From Thermoflavifilum aggregans (GTDB taxonomy: Bacteria > Bacteroidota > Bacteroidia > Chitinophagales > Chitinophagaceae), in the NCBI RefSeq assembly GCF_002797735.1, contig NZ_PGFG01000001.1:62001-126000 (forward strand): DNA of 64,000 bases, in the 5' to 3' direction. Each line of letters starts with the position of its first letter. Within the stretch, counting starts at the first letter, position 1. Below are positions 1 through 7,900 of the stretch, piece by piece. The translations under genes were made by a program, and so were the position numbers. The notes under the pieces were generated by a model. It did no database searches. It saw only the letters and a program-made list of their open reading frames with translations, and had not been told where the DNA came from.

Positions 1-831
1 CGAACCCAGAACGATTTTTTTGTTTAACGCTGTCTGGACTTCTACTCCCGCTGTATAGGAAAAAGCAGGATCGTGCCCAAGAGCAGAAGAAGGAATATAG
101 TTGCTGACAGGCCTGCGCATCATACCCTGAGCAAGCGTGGGGGCGGCTGCAGGTTGCTGCACCAGTTGCCGGTACCCTATGCCGGGAGCAAAGGCAATCC
201 GAAAGGCTATGGCCTGATGATGCTGGCTGGTATCTTTCGGACTCACGGAAAAGCCCCACCCGGGTGGCAATTCCAGGAAGGGATACGGATTGCGAAGCTG
301 TTCCCGGAGTTCTGACGGGCCAATAGCTGACAGGGATTCCAGAGGAATATGGATCTGAGTTGTGTTTTGATTTTTTTCGACCGAAACCTCATCCGTCGTC
401 TGAGAATGGCCGCCGGATTTTACCTGCTGCCACACGGCAGAGGGGAATTGACCGAAAGCCTGCTGGTTTCGTGCAGCGGAATGTTGTGGGGCTCTGCCAG
501 GAGGCAGGCTTTGTTTTTTCACGGAAGTCGTTGCAGATAATGCGGATTGTTCTCTGGTTGCTGGGAGATTTCCTGCAGACACCTGCTGTTGCTGTAGCAA
601 TGGTTGCACCCGTTCGGGAGTGCGATGCAGCATCCACCAGGTGGCACCACCCGCACCCAATACCAGAAGCCATGTAGCGGCCATAGCCCACCATCTTCGG
701 TTGCGACGCCGGCGCAATCCCCGCTCGATGGCCTGCCAGCTGCCTTTGGCAGGCGTCAGCTCAAACTCCTGGGCCACCTGCTGTACGCGTCTCAGCCACT
801 CCTCTTCATGGAATTCTTCCTCACGGTTCAT
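1..831 (-). CDS. Anti-sigma-like transmembrane protein with periplasmic barrel-like region (partial)
   Basis: An open frame of 277 codons has no stop down to the left edge, so the C-terminus is missing. Its ATG (831-829) overlaps the TGA of the upstream ECF sigma gene as ATGA, which implies translational coupling. The first ~50 residues are charged and would be cytoplasmic. One membrane span follows (about residues 54-75, rich in Trp/Ala/Leu), then a long Gln/Ser/Pro-rich linker. After about residue 195 the sequence resembles the start of an outer-membrane beta-barrel (PorT-like) domain. Position and topology suggest it sequesters the sigma factor at the inner membrane, but no zinc-binding anti-sigma motif is visible. 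Function is inferred from context; the barrel assignment is tentative because the domain is cut off. Confidence 0.6.
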   Translation of the reverse strand, partial: MNREEEFHEEEWLRRVQQVAQEFELTPAKGSWQAIERGLRRRRNRRWWAMAATWLLVLGAGGATWWMLHRTPERVQPLLQQQQVSAGNLPATREQSALSATTSVKKQSLPPGRAPQHSAARNQQAFGQFPSAVWQQVKSGGHSQTTDEVSVEKNQNTTQIHIPLESLSAIGPSELREQLRNPYPFLELPPGWGFSVSPKDTSQHHQAIAFRIAFAPGIGYRQLVQQPAAAPTLAQGMMRRPVSNYIPSSALGHDPAFSYTAGVEVQTALNKKIVLGS

Positions 832-1409
832 AAGTCGTGTAGTTTTTTATTCATATGGGTTGATATCCGTTGCTGATCGGCGGAAAGCCGGGCCTGGAGC
901 CAGGCTCGTGCCCTGGCAAATTGTGACCGGGAAGTACCTTCATCAATCCCCAGCAACTCCGCAATCTCCCGGTGTGCATAACCCTCCACTACATAAAGAT
1001 TAAAGATCGTCCGATAACCCTTGGGCATCTGCAGGATCAGCTGTATCAGCTCCCGCTCTTCAGCTGTGGTTTGTACAGCTACACTGTTCTGCTCTGTATC
1101 TTCCTTGCTGTCATCGAGCGATATCCACTTCCGGCGACGGGTGTAATTGACAGCAGCTCTTACCATAATTCGGCGAATCCAGCCTTCCAACGAGCCAGCA
1201 AAACGAAACTGATGCAAATGCAGGAATACACTGATAAAGCCTTCCTGCATCACTTCCTCTGCATCCACCCTGTTGCCCACGTAACGCACACACAAGCCCA
1301 GCATGCGCGGTGCAAACCGCTCATAAAGGGCCTTTTGCGCCTCCCTCCTGCCCTCTAAACAGGCTTGTACCAGCGCTCGATCATCCTGATATTCCGGCTG
1401 TCCACCCAA
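828..1409 (-). CDS. ECF-type RNA polymerase sigma factor
   Basis: A 193-residue sigma-70 family protein of the extracytoplasmic-function class. Region 2 is visible (residues ~25-95, with ALYERFAPRM, the DAEEVMQEGF segment and the promoter-melting stretch FAGSLEGWIRRIMVRAAVNY). Region 4 lies at ~115-175 with the helix-turn-helix HREIAELLGIDEGTSRSQFARAR. Regions 1 and 3 are absent, as expected for ECF factors. No in-frame ATG precedes region 2 and a TAA lies two codons upstream, so TTG at 1409 is the likely start. The next gene begins inside its stop codon and looks like its membrane-bound antagonist. A TAATTTG element in the upstream 190 bases is a possible promoter. Its regulon cannot be read from the sequence. 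Confidence 0.9.
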   Translation of the reverse strand: MGGQPEYQDDRALVQACLEGRREAQKALYERFAPRMLGLCVRYVGNRVDAEEVMQEGFISVFLHLHQFRFAGSLEGWIRRIMVRAAVNYTRRRKWISLDDSKEDTEQNSVAVQTTAEERELIQLILQMPKGYRTIFNLYVVEGYAHREIAELLGIDEGTSRSQFARARAWLQARLSADQQRISTHMNKKLHDL

Positions 1410-1601
1410 TGGTTAAGGCTAATTATTAAGACAAATTACAATTTTAAAACGTTGCATACCACCCGGCAAAAACCAAGTTAAAACTGGCTGCAAAGGACCA
1501 ACAATCACCGGGTATTCATTGGGAGAAATCCAACAGATCGGCAATTGGCATGTTTTTGGCTTGTTTTGGTATAGCATTTTCCGATTTTTGCCTAAAACTT
1601 C

Positions 1602-2006
1602 ATGGCCATGAAATATTTGCTACACCTGAGCTTCTGGATTTTACCCCTGTGGATTACTGCCTGGAACATAAAGCCTGCGGCAGATCCTTTTGACGATGTG
1701 GTGAAAGCATTGAGAGCAGGCAACGCCACTGAATTAAGCCGGTATTTCGATAACATGATCCAGATCACCCTGCTCGACCAGTCCAATTCATACAGCAAGG
1801 CGCAGGCCACCATGATTCTGAAAGATTTCTTTTCAAAAAATCCCGTCAAATCCTTTCAGCTGATTCACGAAGGCGGGCAGGATTCCCGCTTTGGTATTGG
1901 CAGGATGGTTACCGCCAATGGCACCTATCGCATTACTTTTTTCCTCCGCCAGCATGGGCCTGATCAATACGTGCTGCAGGAAATCCGGTTTGAAGCGCAG
2001 ACATGA
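1602..2006 (+). CDS. DUF4783 exported protein
   Basis: A 134-residue protein with an N-terminal hydrophobic signal sequence, then a compact domain that looks like the Bacteroidota family DUF4783 (NTF2-like fold expected). Recognisable segments are DPFDDVVKALRAGNATELSRY near residue 30 and YSKAQATMILKDFF near residue 70. ATG at 1602 or the ATG two codons later (1608) could be the start. Its stop lies 10 bases from the stop of the convergent receptor gene. The biochemical role of the family is unknown; periplasmic location is inferred from the signal sequence. Confidence 0.8.
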   Translation: MAMKYLLHLSFWILPLWITAWNIKPAADPFDDVVKALRAGNATELSRYFDNMIQITLLDQSNSYSKAQATMILKDFFSKNPVKSFQLIHEGGQDSRFGIGRMVTANGTYRITFFLRQHGPDQYVLQEIRFEAQT

Positions 2007-2016
2007 GCCGATCATC

Positions 2017-4017
2017 CTACCAACCGTATACAATATTCACGAATGCATTTCTACCCATGCGGGGAACGCGGTTCCAGTCGGCATATGTTGTATAATTCTT
2101 ATCCAGGATGTTTTCCATGCCTATTTTCAAGGTTAACGGTTTCTTGCCGAGTTGGAAAGTTTTACCGGCTGAAATATTCACAATGGCATATCCAGACACA
2201 GGTTTTTCTCCATAATCCGCATTGTAGAACCAGGAATGGTTAGCTCCCTCCAAGCCCGCATGAACCTGATATCCCCTTTGTGACCACGATATGCCTGTGG
2301 AAAAGCTAAGCGGACGTTGGAAAGGCAGATAACCCAGGTTTTTTCCCGAACCTACAGACATTCCCAATTGAGCATTCCACAACCAAGCTTCGGCCACCTG
2401 TACTTGCAGGGTGGCTGTGCTGTTCCATTCAATAGCTTCCGGAAGTTGTTGGTATACCCTCACCCCAGCGGCTCCCATTGTCATGGGCTTTAAGGTACTA
2501 TCCACAAGGCCAATGATATAATTCAGCATATAAAAAACCCCCGTCTGCCAGGCAACAGAAATTTTTTCCCGGTAATAATGCAGTTGAACCTGCAAGTTCA
2601 CCGATTGTTCATTTTTCAGATTCGGATTTCCGATATAATCATAATTATCCATGCTGTTATACAGATACAGGCCGTAAGCCTCAGAAACGGTGGGTGGACG
2701 TTCTCCATATCCTACCTGTAAGGATGCTGTCCACGTATTTCCCCGTCGAAAAATTCCGAAATGGGATCGCTTTAGCCATCGTAGCTTGTTCAATGACTCG
2801 TTAGGATAAAACATTTTCAATTCCGATATGCCTCGCTGGTCATACACTTCGTTGTTGTGCAGGGTAAGCCCTGCCGAATATACATATTGCCAGCCTGCAT
2901 GCCCGGTAAGGCTATCCTGAATGTAGCCATCTATTTCTTCGATATGCACACCCGGCCAGGTAAGCATAAACATGGTTCTCTGCGGATTGTTTGCTGGGTA
3001 CATGGTCATCTCCGCAACCGAACGGTTCCAATGCCCATTAAGCTGTAACAACCAGTGATGGTGAGCGACTGTTTTCTCGATGCCGCTTATCCAGCCCGCT
3101 GTTTGGGTCCAGCCAGGCATATCCATGTACATAGAAATGCCGGAACGATGGGCATTATCCATCACGTGTTTCACTTCGTTAAAATAAATCCGGGTAGTCC
3201 ACAGATAAATACCTGGCCAGGGATGCTGTTGCCGGTAATTGACAGAAAAAATCTGCGCCCTGGCCAGCGACACATCCATAGGCAAGGCCGGATAACCTAA
3301 ATCGGTTGCCCGATCATAAATCCAGTTGAAACGCACTTGCCGTTGTGCATCTATTTGGTATCCGCCGCTTGCTGATACATTGTATTTGGTAAACTGGGAG
3401 GGAGAAATGATTTCTCCCCCACCAGCGTGATAATCTCCTGCATGGCGATAAGTCATATCTATATTCAGGTAGCTTCGGGGATCAATCCATGTAGCACCCA
3501 TACCTATCATTCGATGATGATTATTGGTTTCATATCCGCTAAATACGGATCCTTTAAACTGTGGTTCGCCAAAATCAGGATTGCTTAACACCATGTTCAA
3601 AGATCCTGATGATACAGGCCCATACCTAGATTGGCCATTGTGTATATCAGCTTTCTGTAGATTCATAATTTCCACATAGCTGGTTACTGGATCCATTTTA
3701 TCCGTACAAGCACCGTAAATCCTCATCCCATCAATTGTAATTACGGCTCTGTCGTCTGGCAATCCATCCAGATAAGGCAACCAGGCATAGGCCCCTCTTC
3801 TGATCATATGTACCGATGGCATTTGCTGCAAATATTCATCCATCGTTGATAGAGGCTTTTCGGCCTGTTGGGTTGGTTGTCGACTGGAAGTAATGACCAC
3901 TTCATTCAGCAATACCGGAGGCAGGCTATCTGAAGCAATTTTGCAAATGTTGCGAGCAGAACTTCCACCAGCATATAGCAGCGGAAGAAGAAGTATAGCC
4001 GCAAAACTATTTCTCAT
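2017..4017 (-). CDS. OprC/NosA-like TonB-dependent copper receptor
   Basis: A 666-residue outer-membrane receptor with a signal peptide, a plug domain (about residues 40-150) and a beta-barrel ending in an aromatic residue. The plug contains Cys104-Thr-Asp-Lys-Met108 (CxxxM) and the barrel contains His284-Val-Met286 (HxM). These match the copper site described for Pseudomonas OprC (from memory Cys143/Met147 and His323/Met325), including the same 176-residue spacing between the two halves. The HVMDN signature and the MDPVTSYV stretch after the Cys are also typical of TonB-copper receptors. There is no N-terminal carboxypeptidase-like domain, so it is not a SusC protein. It follows a His/Met-rich lipoprotein gene by 17 bases and is probably its operon partner. 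Copper import is inferred; substrate form is unknown. Confidence 0.85.
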   Translation of the reverse strand: MRNSFAAILLLPLLYAGGSSARNICKIASDSLPPVLLNEVVITSSRQPTQQAEKPLSTMDEYLQQMPSVHMIRRGAYAWLPYLDGLPDDRAVITIDGMRIYGACTDKMDPVTSYVEIMNLQKADIHNGQSRYGPVSSGSLNMVLSNPDFGEPQFKGSVFSGYETNNHHRMIGMGATWIDPRSYLNIDMTYRHAGDYHAGGGEIISPSQFTKYNVSASGGYQIDAQRQVRFNWIYDRATDLGYPALPMDVSLARAQIFSVNYRQQHPWPGIYLWTTRIYFNEVKHVMDNAHRSGISMYMDMPGWTQTAGWISGIEKTVAHHHWLLQLNGHWNRSVAEMTMYPANNPQRTMFMLTWPGVHIEEIDGYIQDSLTGHAGWQYVYSAGLTLHNNEVYDQRGISELKMFYPNESLNKLRWLKRSHFGIFRRGNTWTASLQVGYGERPPTVSEAYGLYLYNSMDNYDYIGNPNLKNEQSVNLQVQLHYYREKISVAWQTGVFYMLNYIIGLVDSTLKPMTMGAAGVRVYQQLPEAIEWNSTATLQVQVAEAWLWNAQLGMSVGSGKNLGYLPFQRPLSFSTGISWSQRGYQVHAGLEGANHSWFYNADYGEKPVSGYAIVNISAGKTFQLGKKPLTLKIGMENILDKNYTTYADWNRVPRMGRNAFVNIVYGW

Positions 4018-4034
4018 GACTTGTTGATGAAAGA

Positions 4035-4868
4035 TTAAAACTGAATTTCAAAATATATACTGCTGGCAGGGTTTTGATCGGTTACTGGTTCTCCTTTCAA
4101 TACATTACCGGCACTATTAACCAGCTGGAGATTGATTTTCCAATACCCGGTCATAGTCAGGTTTAACTGGCCGTGATACAAGCCATCCGTTCCCTCGGTA
4201 AGGGGCGTATTGTTTGGCGAACTGTGATTTCCCATGTCCGGCATGCGAGGATCTATCCGGATGGTATCGCTATCCACCGGCTCAAAATCATACATAGAAA
4301 CCATGGTATACAGAGCTGCTATCATTTCATTCATGCCTATCTTGGGCTTGGACGGAGCTACCAGGGCCAATACATATTTTTTCTGATCTGCACCTTGAAA
4401 GGTTACTACTCTGGTAAGTGACGATGGTTGAACCTGAAGCCGGCCAGTGAGAGTGTCCTGAACAGCACCCTGTGAAATAATCACAGAAAGTTCCCAGTAT
4501 TCAAGAGAATCACTGGGCATTTGAAATATCAGATACCCCTGGTAGTAATTACTTGCAGCAGATAATTCTGATGCCGGACAGCTATGCATCATGTTCATCA
4601 TATGCATGACAGGCTTCCACGCCACCTGATCAGGCCTTACAACATTTCCCGTTGCATCAAGTATCTGCAGTTCAATCTGATTATATCCGGTATATAACCG
4701 ACCATCCGATGTGTATAGCTTAACCTGATATTTTGTATCTGACATCGTGGTAGCCAATATACCCGCAGGCTGAGCTGGAGAAGTATTATTGTCTTTCTTA
4801 CAAGACGTGTATGACACAACCATCAGCAGAAAAATAGATACAGCTAAGGATATAGAATGAGTACGCAT
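4035..4868 (-). CDS. His/Met-rich lipoprotein with FixH/YtkA-like domains
   Basis: A 277-residue lipoprotein: hydrophobic leader with lipobox SYTSC (Cys23), then two beta-sandwich-like halves. The first half carries a dense metal-ligand stretch (Met88-His-Met-Met-Asn-Met-Met-His95 followed by Cys97). The second half (residues ~195-270) resembles the FixH/YtkA family, with PRMPDMGNHSSP and a closing GYWKINLQL strand. Met/His clusters of this kind bind Cu(I)/Cu(II) in periplasmic copper chaperones. It sits directly upstream of the copper-type receptor gene, so a role in delivering or accepting copper at the outer membrane is a reasonable inference. No biochemical family name fits the whole length. 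Confidence 0.75.
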   Translation of the reverse strand: MRTHSISLAVSIFLLMVVSYTSCKKDNNTSPAQPAGILATTMSDTKYQVKLYTSDGRLYTGYNQIELQILDATGNVVRPDQVAWKPVMHMMNMMHSCPASELSAASNYYQGYLIFQMPSDSLEYWELSVIISQGAVQDTLTGRLQVQPSSLTRVVTFQGADQKKYVLALVAPSKPKIGMNEMIAALYTMVSMYDFEPVDSDTIRIDPRMPDMGNHSSPNNTPLTEGTDGLYHGQLNLTMTGYWKINLQLVNSAGNVLKGEPVTDQNPASSIYFEIQF

Positions 4869-4917
4869 GTTCTTAATTTTTTAAAATAGGATGATGAAAG
4901 AATGAGTTTTAATGGTA

Positions 4918-5043
4918 TTACATTTTGCTTGCTTCAAAGCATCTACAAAAAATTTTATCCAGATTCATCAAAGAATTCTTTTGCCAGCTATGCACAATCA
5001 CATCATGCTTATCAACGTATGCACCTGATACATCATAACACAT
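4918..5043 (-). CDS. Possible 41-residue Cys/His micropeptide
   Basis: The 225-base gap between the lipoprotein gene and the small Cys protein contains an ATG-started frame of 41 codons plus stop. It encodes Cys at positions 2, 33 and 35 (CRC near the end) and two His residues. The same frame stays open further upstream, with two more Cys, into the 3' end of the preceding gene. A metal-binding micropeptide in a copper cluster would be plausible. It could equally be a chance frame or the remnant of a longer C-terminus lost by frameshift. No ribosome binding site is evident. Confidence 0.2.
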   Translation of the reverse strand: MCYDVSGAYVDKHDVIVHSWQKNSLMNLDKIFCRCFEASKM

Positions 5044-5093
5044 GATGAATGATGGCTGGCAGTAGTAATTGCACAATGGAACCGGATTTTCAC

Positions 5094-5456
5094 TCAGCTG
5101 ATAGGAGGGTGAAACACATTATCCAGCGAAGCTACCGGAAGAGATGATTTTAGTTCTGAAAAATGAATGGGAGAAGAATTGAATATGGGAAAAACAAAAG
5201 AGGCATGATCTGTGCAATAGTTAATGTCCAGTATATTTTTTTCAGAAGATCCATTGCTGGCATCTCGGTGCTGATCTTTCTCTAATTGTTTCTTCAAAAA
5301 ACATTTTCCGTTGCAATGAAGCTCAGGACGATCTCTGTTCACACAAAGATGCGTAGCAATATAGCGTATGTTGATCCTGTAATCCAGGATAATCACTCCC
5401 TTGCTGAAGGTCTGAAGCAGGATTGCCAATACCAATATAGCAGCTAACCCTCTCAT
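5094..5456 (-). CDS. Small membrane-anchored Cys-motif protein of the copper cluster
   Basis: A 120-residue protein with one N-terminal membrane or signal segment (residues ~3-24), then a conserved-looking motif His36-Leu-Cys38, His47-Cys48 and Cys52 in the context HCNGKCFLKKQLEK. The tail is Ser-rich and poorly structured. Short proteins with a Cys-x9-Cys-x3-Cys pattern of this type are, as I recall, often encoded beside TonB receptors in Bacteroidota, but no function is established. First gene of the minus-strand copper cluster. The Cys/His arrangement suggests metal binding or a redox role, which is inference. Confidence 0.65.
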   Translation of the reverse strand: MRGLAAILVLAILLQTFSKGVIILDYRINIRYIATHLCVNRDRPELHCNGKCFLKKQLEKDQHRDASNGSSEKNILDINYCTDHASFVFPIFNSSPIHFSELKSSLPVASLDNVFHPPIS

Positions 5457-5467
5457 GTGATTTGTTG

Positions 5468-5475
5468 CAAAATTA
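5468..5475 (-). promoter_or_regulatory. Bacteroidota -7 element upstream of the copper cluster
   Basis: Read on the minus strand this is TAATTTTG, a full match to TAnnTTTG, 12 bases before the ATG of the small Cys protein. No TTG -33 box was found at the usual 17-23 base distance, so the call rests on one element and position. Confidence 0.4.
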
Positions 5476-5560
5476 TTTGATTTAAAGATTTGAAATGTAT
5501 TTTGTATAGCAGAGATAAATTTTTCTTTTTATGCTGCACTTGCTGTAAAAGCCTGTTTAA

Positions 5561-5594
5561 TTTGGTGAATGCTTATCTTCACGAATTAAATTTG
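5561..5594 (+). promoter_or_regulatory. Bacteroidota-type promoter for nadC
   Basis: TTTG (5561-5564) and TAAATTTG (5587-5594) are separated by 22 bases and match the -33/-7 pair of Bacteroidota promoters. The element lies 42 bases before the nadC start codon and points to it. Confidence 0.55.
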
Positions 5595-5636
5595 CAGCAT
5601 ATCTAGCCTATTCAATCAAACGGATAATTTGCATAC

Positions 5637-6506
5637 ATGCCTACTTATCATTCAAATTCAGAACAAATCAAACACGTAATTCGGGAAGCTTTAAGAGAAG
5701 ACATAGGTGAAGGTGATCATAGCTCGCTTTGTTGTATACCCGCCTCACAAACAGGTACGGCCAATCTGATTAGCCAGGCATCTGGCATACTGGCAGGCAT
5801 ACGCATAGCACAAATCATTTTTGAAGAGCTGGATCCTGCCTGCAGAGTAATTGTCTTCAAACAGGACGGTGATCACATGCTGCCTGGTGAAAAAATCCTT
5901 CAAGTAACCGGACCCATGCGCAGCATTCTTTCTGCCGAACGGCTGGTGCTGAACTGCATGCAAAGAATGAGCGGCATTGCCACACTGACCCGAAAATATG
6001 TAGATCGTCTCGCCGGAAGCCACACCCGCCTGCTGGATACCCGGAAGACAACGCCCAACTTCCGGCTGTTGGAGAAAGAAGCCGTGCGGATAGGAGGTGG
6101 AGTAAACCACCGCATGGGATTGTATGACTACATCATGCTCAAAGACAATCATATCGATGCCTGCGGCGGTATACGCGAAGCTATCCGCCGGGCCAAAGCT
6201 TATGTGAAACAACACCAGCTGCAGCTGCCCATAGAGGTAGAAACCCGCAATCTCCAGCAAGTTGAGGAAGCCCTGGATGAAGGAGGCATGCAACGGATTA
6301 TGTTCGATCATTTTTCACCCGAAGAAGTCAGGCAGGCTGTGGCTTTGGTAAATGGTCGGTGTGAAACGGAGGCATCAGGCAATATAAATTTGGACAATAT
6401 GGCGGCCTATGCTGCTACCGGAGTGGATTTCATTTCTGTAGGAGCTATTACCCATCAGGCCGTAAGCCTGGATATGCATCTGAAATATCTTCGTACAGCC
6501 AGCTAA
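5637..6506 (+). CDS. nadC: Nicotinate-nucleotide pyrophosphorylase (carboxylating)
   Basis: A 289-residue quinolinate phosphoribosyltransferase, the usual family length. It converts quinolinate and PRPP to nicotinate mononucleotide, CO2 and pyrophosphate in de novo NAD synthesis. Family signatures are present in order: REDIGEGDHSS near the N-terminus, LNCMQRMSGIATLTR, the phosphate/quinolinate-binding LLDTRKTTPNFR, VRIGGGVNHRMGLYD, IMLKDNHI, the acidic IEVETRNL and ASGNINLDN with a closing GVDFISVGAITH. A promoter lies upstream and the lipid kinase gene follows closely. nadA and nadB are not in the window. Confidence 0.97.
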   Translation: MPTYHSNSEQIKHVIREALREDIGEGDHSSLCCIPASQTGTANLISQASGILAGIRIAQIIFEELDPACRVIVFKQDGDHMLPGEKILQVTGPMRSILSAERLVLNCMQRMSGIATLTRKYVDRLAGSHTRLLDTRKTTPNFRLLEKEAVRIGGGVNHRMGLYDYIMLKDNHIDACGGIREAIRRAKAYVKQHQLQLPIEVETRNLQQVEEALDEGGMQRIMFDHFSPEEVRQAVALVNGRCETEASGNINLDNMAAYAATGVDFISVGAITHQAVSLDMHLKYLRTAS

Positions 6507-6522
6507 TGTGTATTTTGCCTAT

Positions 6523-7473
6523 ATGATGATGCAAGACCCCAAAGCTGTTTCCCGCATCCGGCTCATTATCAATCCTCGCGCCGGCCATCGGAAGCGCAGT
6601 TCTCTTCTCCGTGTATTGGAAACGACGCTGCAGAAACTACATATAGACTATGAAATCTGCTGGACGTCCTATGCGGGTCATGGCCGGGAGCTGGCTGCTG
6701 AAGCCATTGCCCGGGGATTTGCATTTGTTGGAGTGGTGGGTGGCGATGGTTCGGTCAACGAAGTTGCAACAGCCTTTGCAGAAGCCTCATCGGAAGATGT
6801 ACGCACGCGGCTGGTGATCATTCCTGCTGGCAGCGGCAACGGGCTCGCCCGCGCGCTGAATATCCCGCTTTCGCCCCGGAAAGCCATCGAACTGATCCAC
6901 AGCGGCCGGATCCGATGGATTGACGCCGGTATCGCAAATGGCAGATACTTTTTCAGCAACGCCGGCGTAGGTTTTGACGCTCTCATTGCCCGCCGGTTTG
7001 CTGGTCATACCCTCCGCGGTATCCTTACCTATACCTGGCTGACCCTTGCCTCCTTTCAAAAATACCGGGCTAAGAAATATACGCTCAGCCTTGACGGTGA
7101 GATCCTTCAGGAAAGGGCTTTTCTCATCGCTGTGGCCAATGGCAACCAGTTTGGCTATGCCTTTAAAATTGCCCCTCACGCCAGCCCCGACGATGGCTGG
7201 CTGGAAGTGTGCATCATCCGCCCTCTGAACTGGACATCCCTGGCTAAACTGGCTGTACAGGCCCTGCGGGGAAAACTCAATGATTCAGAAAAACAAGTCC
7301 GTTTTTTCCGTGCCAAACAGCTCACCATCCAGCGCAAAAAAACCATCAAATGGATGCAGGTGGATGGTGAGCCTGTGGATATCCGCTGCCAGGGGCAGGT
7401 GGAAATCGGGCTGCTACCCCGGGTTTTGCCGGTTGTAGTGCCTGGGGCTGAACAGCATGGCCTGCACCCATGA
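6523..7473 (+). CDS. Diacylglycerol/sphingosine kinase-family lipid kinase
   Basis: About 316 residues of the DagK/LCB5 (YegS-like) family. The N-terminal nucleotide-binding part shows LIINPRAGHRKR and the GGDGSVNEV signature, then PAGSGNGLARALNIP. The C-terminal half has NAGVGFDALIARRF and the closing WMQVDGEPVD seen in these kinases. It probably phosphorylates a lipid hydroxyl group, such as diacylglycerol or a sphingoid base; the substrate cannot be told apart from sequence. The frame is open from a GTG at 6508, but ATG at 6523 puts the Rossmann-like strand at the usual distance. It follows nadC by 16 bases and is likely co-transcribed. Confidence 0.88.
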   Translation: MMMQDPKAVSRIRLIINPRAGHRKRSSLLRVLETTLQKLHIDYEICWTSYAGHGRELAAEAIARGFAFVGVVGGDGSVNEVATAFAEASSEDVRTRLVIIPAGSGNGLARALNIPLSPRKAIELIHSGRIRWIDAGIANGRYFFSNAGVGFDALIARRFAGHTLRGILTYTWLTLASFQKYRAKKYTLSLDGEILQERAFLIAVANGNQFGYAFKIAPHASPDDGWLEVCIIRPLNWTSLAKLAVQALRGKLNDSEKQVRFFRAKQLTIQRKKTIKWMQVDGEPVDIRCQGQVEIGLLPRVLPVVVPGAEQHGLHP

Positions 7474-7564
7474 TAGGACCAGTTTTGTGTAATCTGAATT
7501 TTCTAATTTTAGGTTGTTATAGAAAAACTCTCGATCCCAGGTTTTGCCCAAACCCAAACGACTT

Positions 7565-7900
7565 ATGAAAAAACAGTCTTCCCGATCCGGAATTGTGTAT
7601 TCCACCGATCCCGATTTCTTCAGCAAAAATGAGGATACAGATGCTCCGCAATATCCTGCACGGGCATCCCAAATCCTGCATATCACACTGGATAACCATC
7701 ACCGGAAAGGAAAAACGGTGACCCTGATCACGGGATTTGAGGTTCCGGAACATGAACTCCGGGAAATTGCCCATGGATTGAAAACCAGCTGCGGCACGGG
7801 CGGCACCCACGAAAATAACAGGGTACTGCTGCAGGGTGATTGCCGGGAAAAAGCCCGGCAGTGGCTGTTGAAAAACGGATTTGCTAAGGTAAAGGTGTAG
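7565..7900 (+). CDS. SUI1/eIF1-family translation factor (YciH-like)
   Basis: A 111-residue protein with a basic, low-complexity N-terminus and a C-terminal SUI1 domain (residues ~45-111). Typical segments are RKGKTVTLITGF, LREIAHGLKTSCGTGG and GDCREKARQWLLKNGF. Bacterial members bind the small ribosomal subunit like eIF1 and are thought to influence start-codon fidelity. The frame is open from an earlier ATG at 7544, but 7565 (starting Met-Lys-Lys) looks more natural. The last 17 bases overlap the 3' end of convergent birA, so both genes are read through the same DNA at their ends. Confidence 0.9.
   Translation: MKKQSSRSGIVYSTDPDFFSKNEDTDAPQYPARASQILHITLDNHHRKGKTVTLITGFEVPEHELREIAHGLKTSCGTGGTHENNRVLLQGDCREKARQWLLKNGFAKVKV

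Noticed and set aside
5745-6311. 188-codon minus-strand frame opposite nadC
   Set aside because: The plus-strand frame encodes a full-length conserved enzyme; the antisense frame has no domain.
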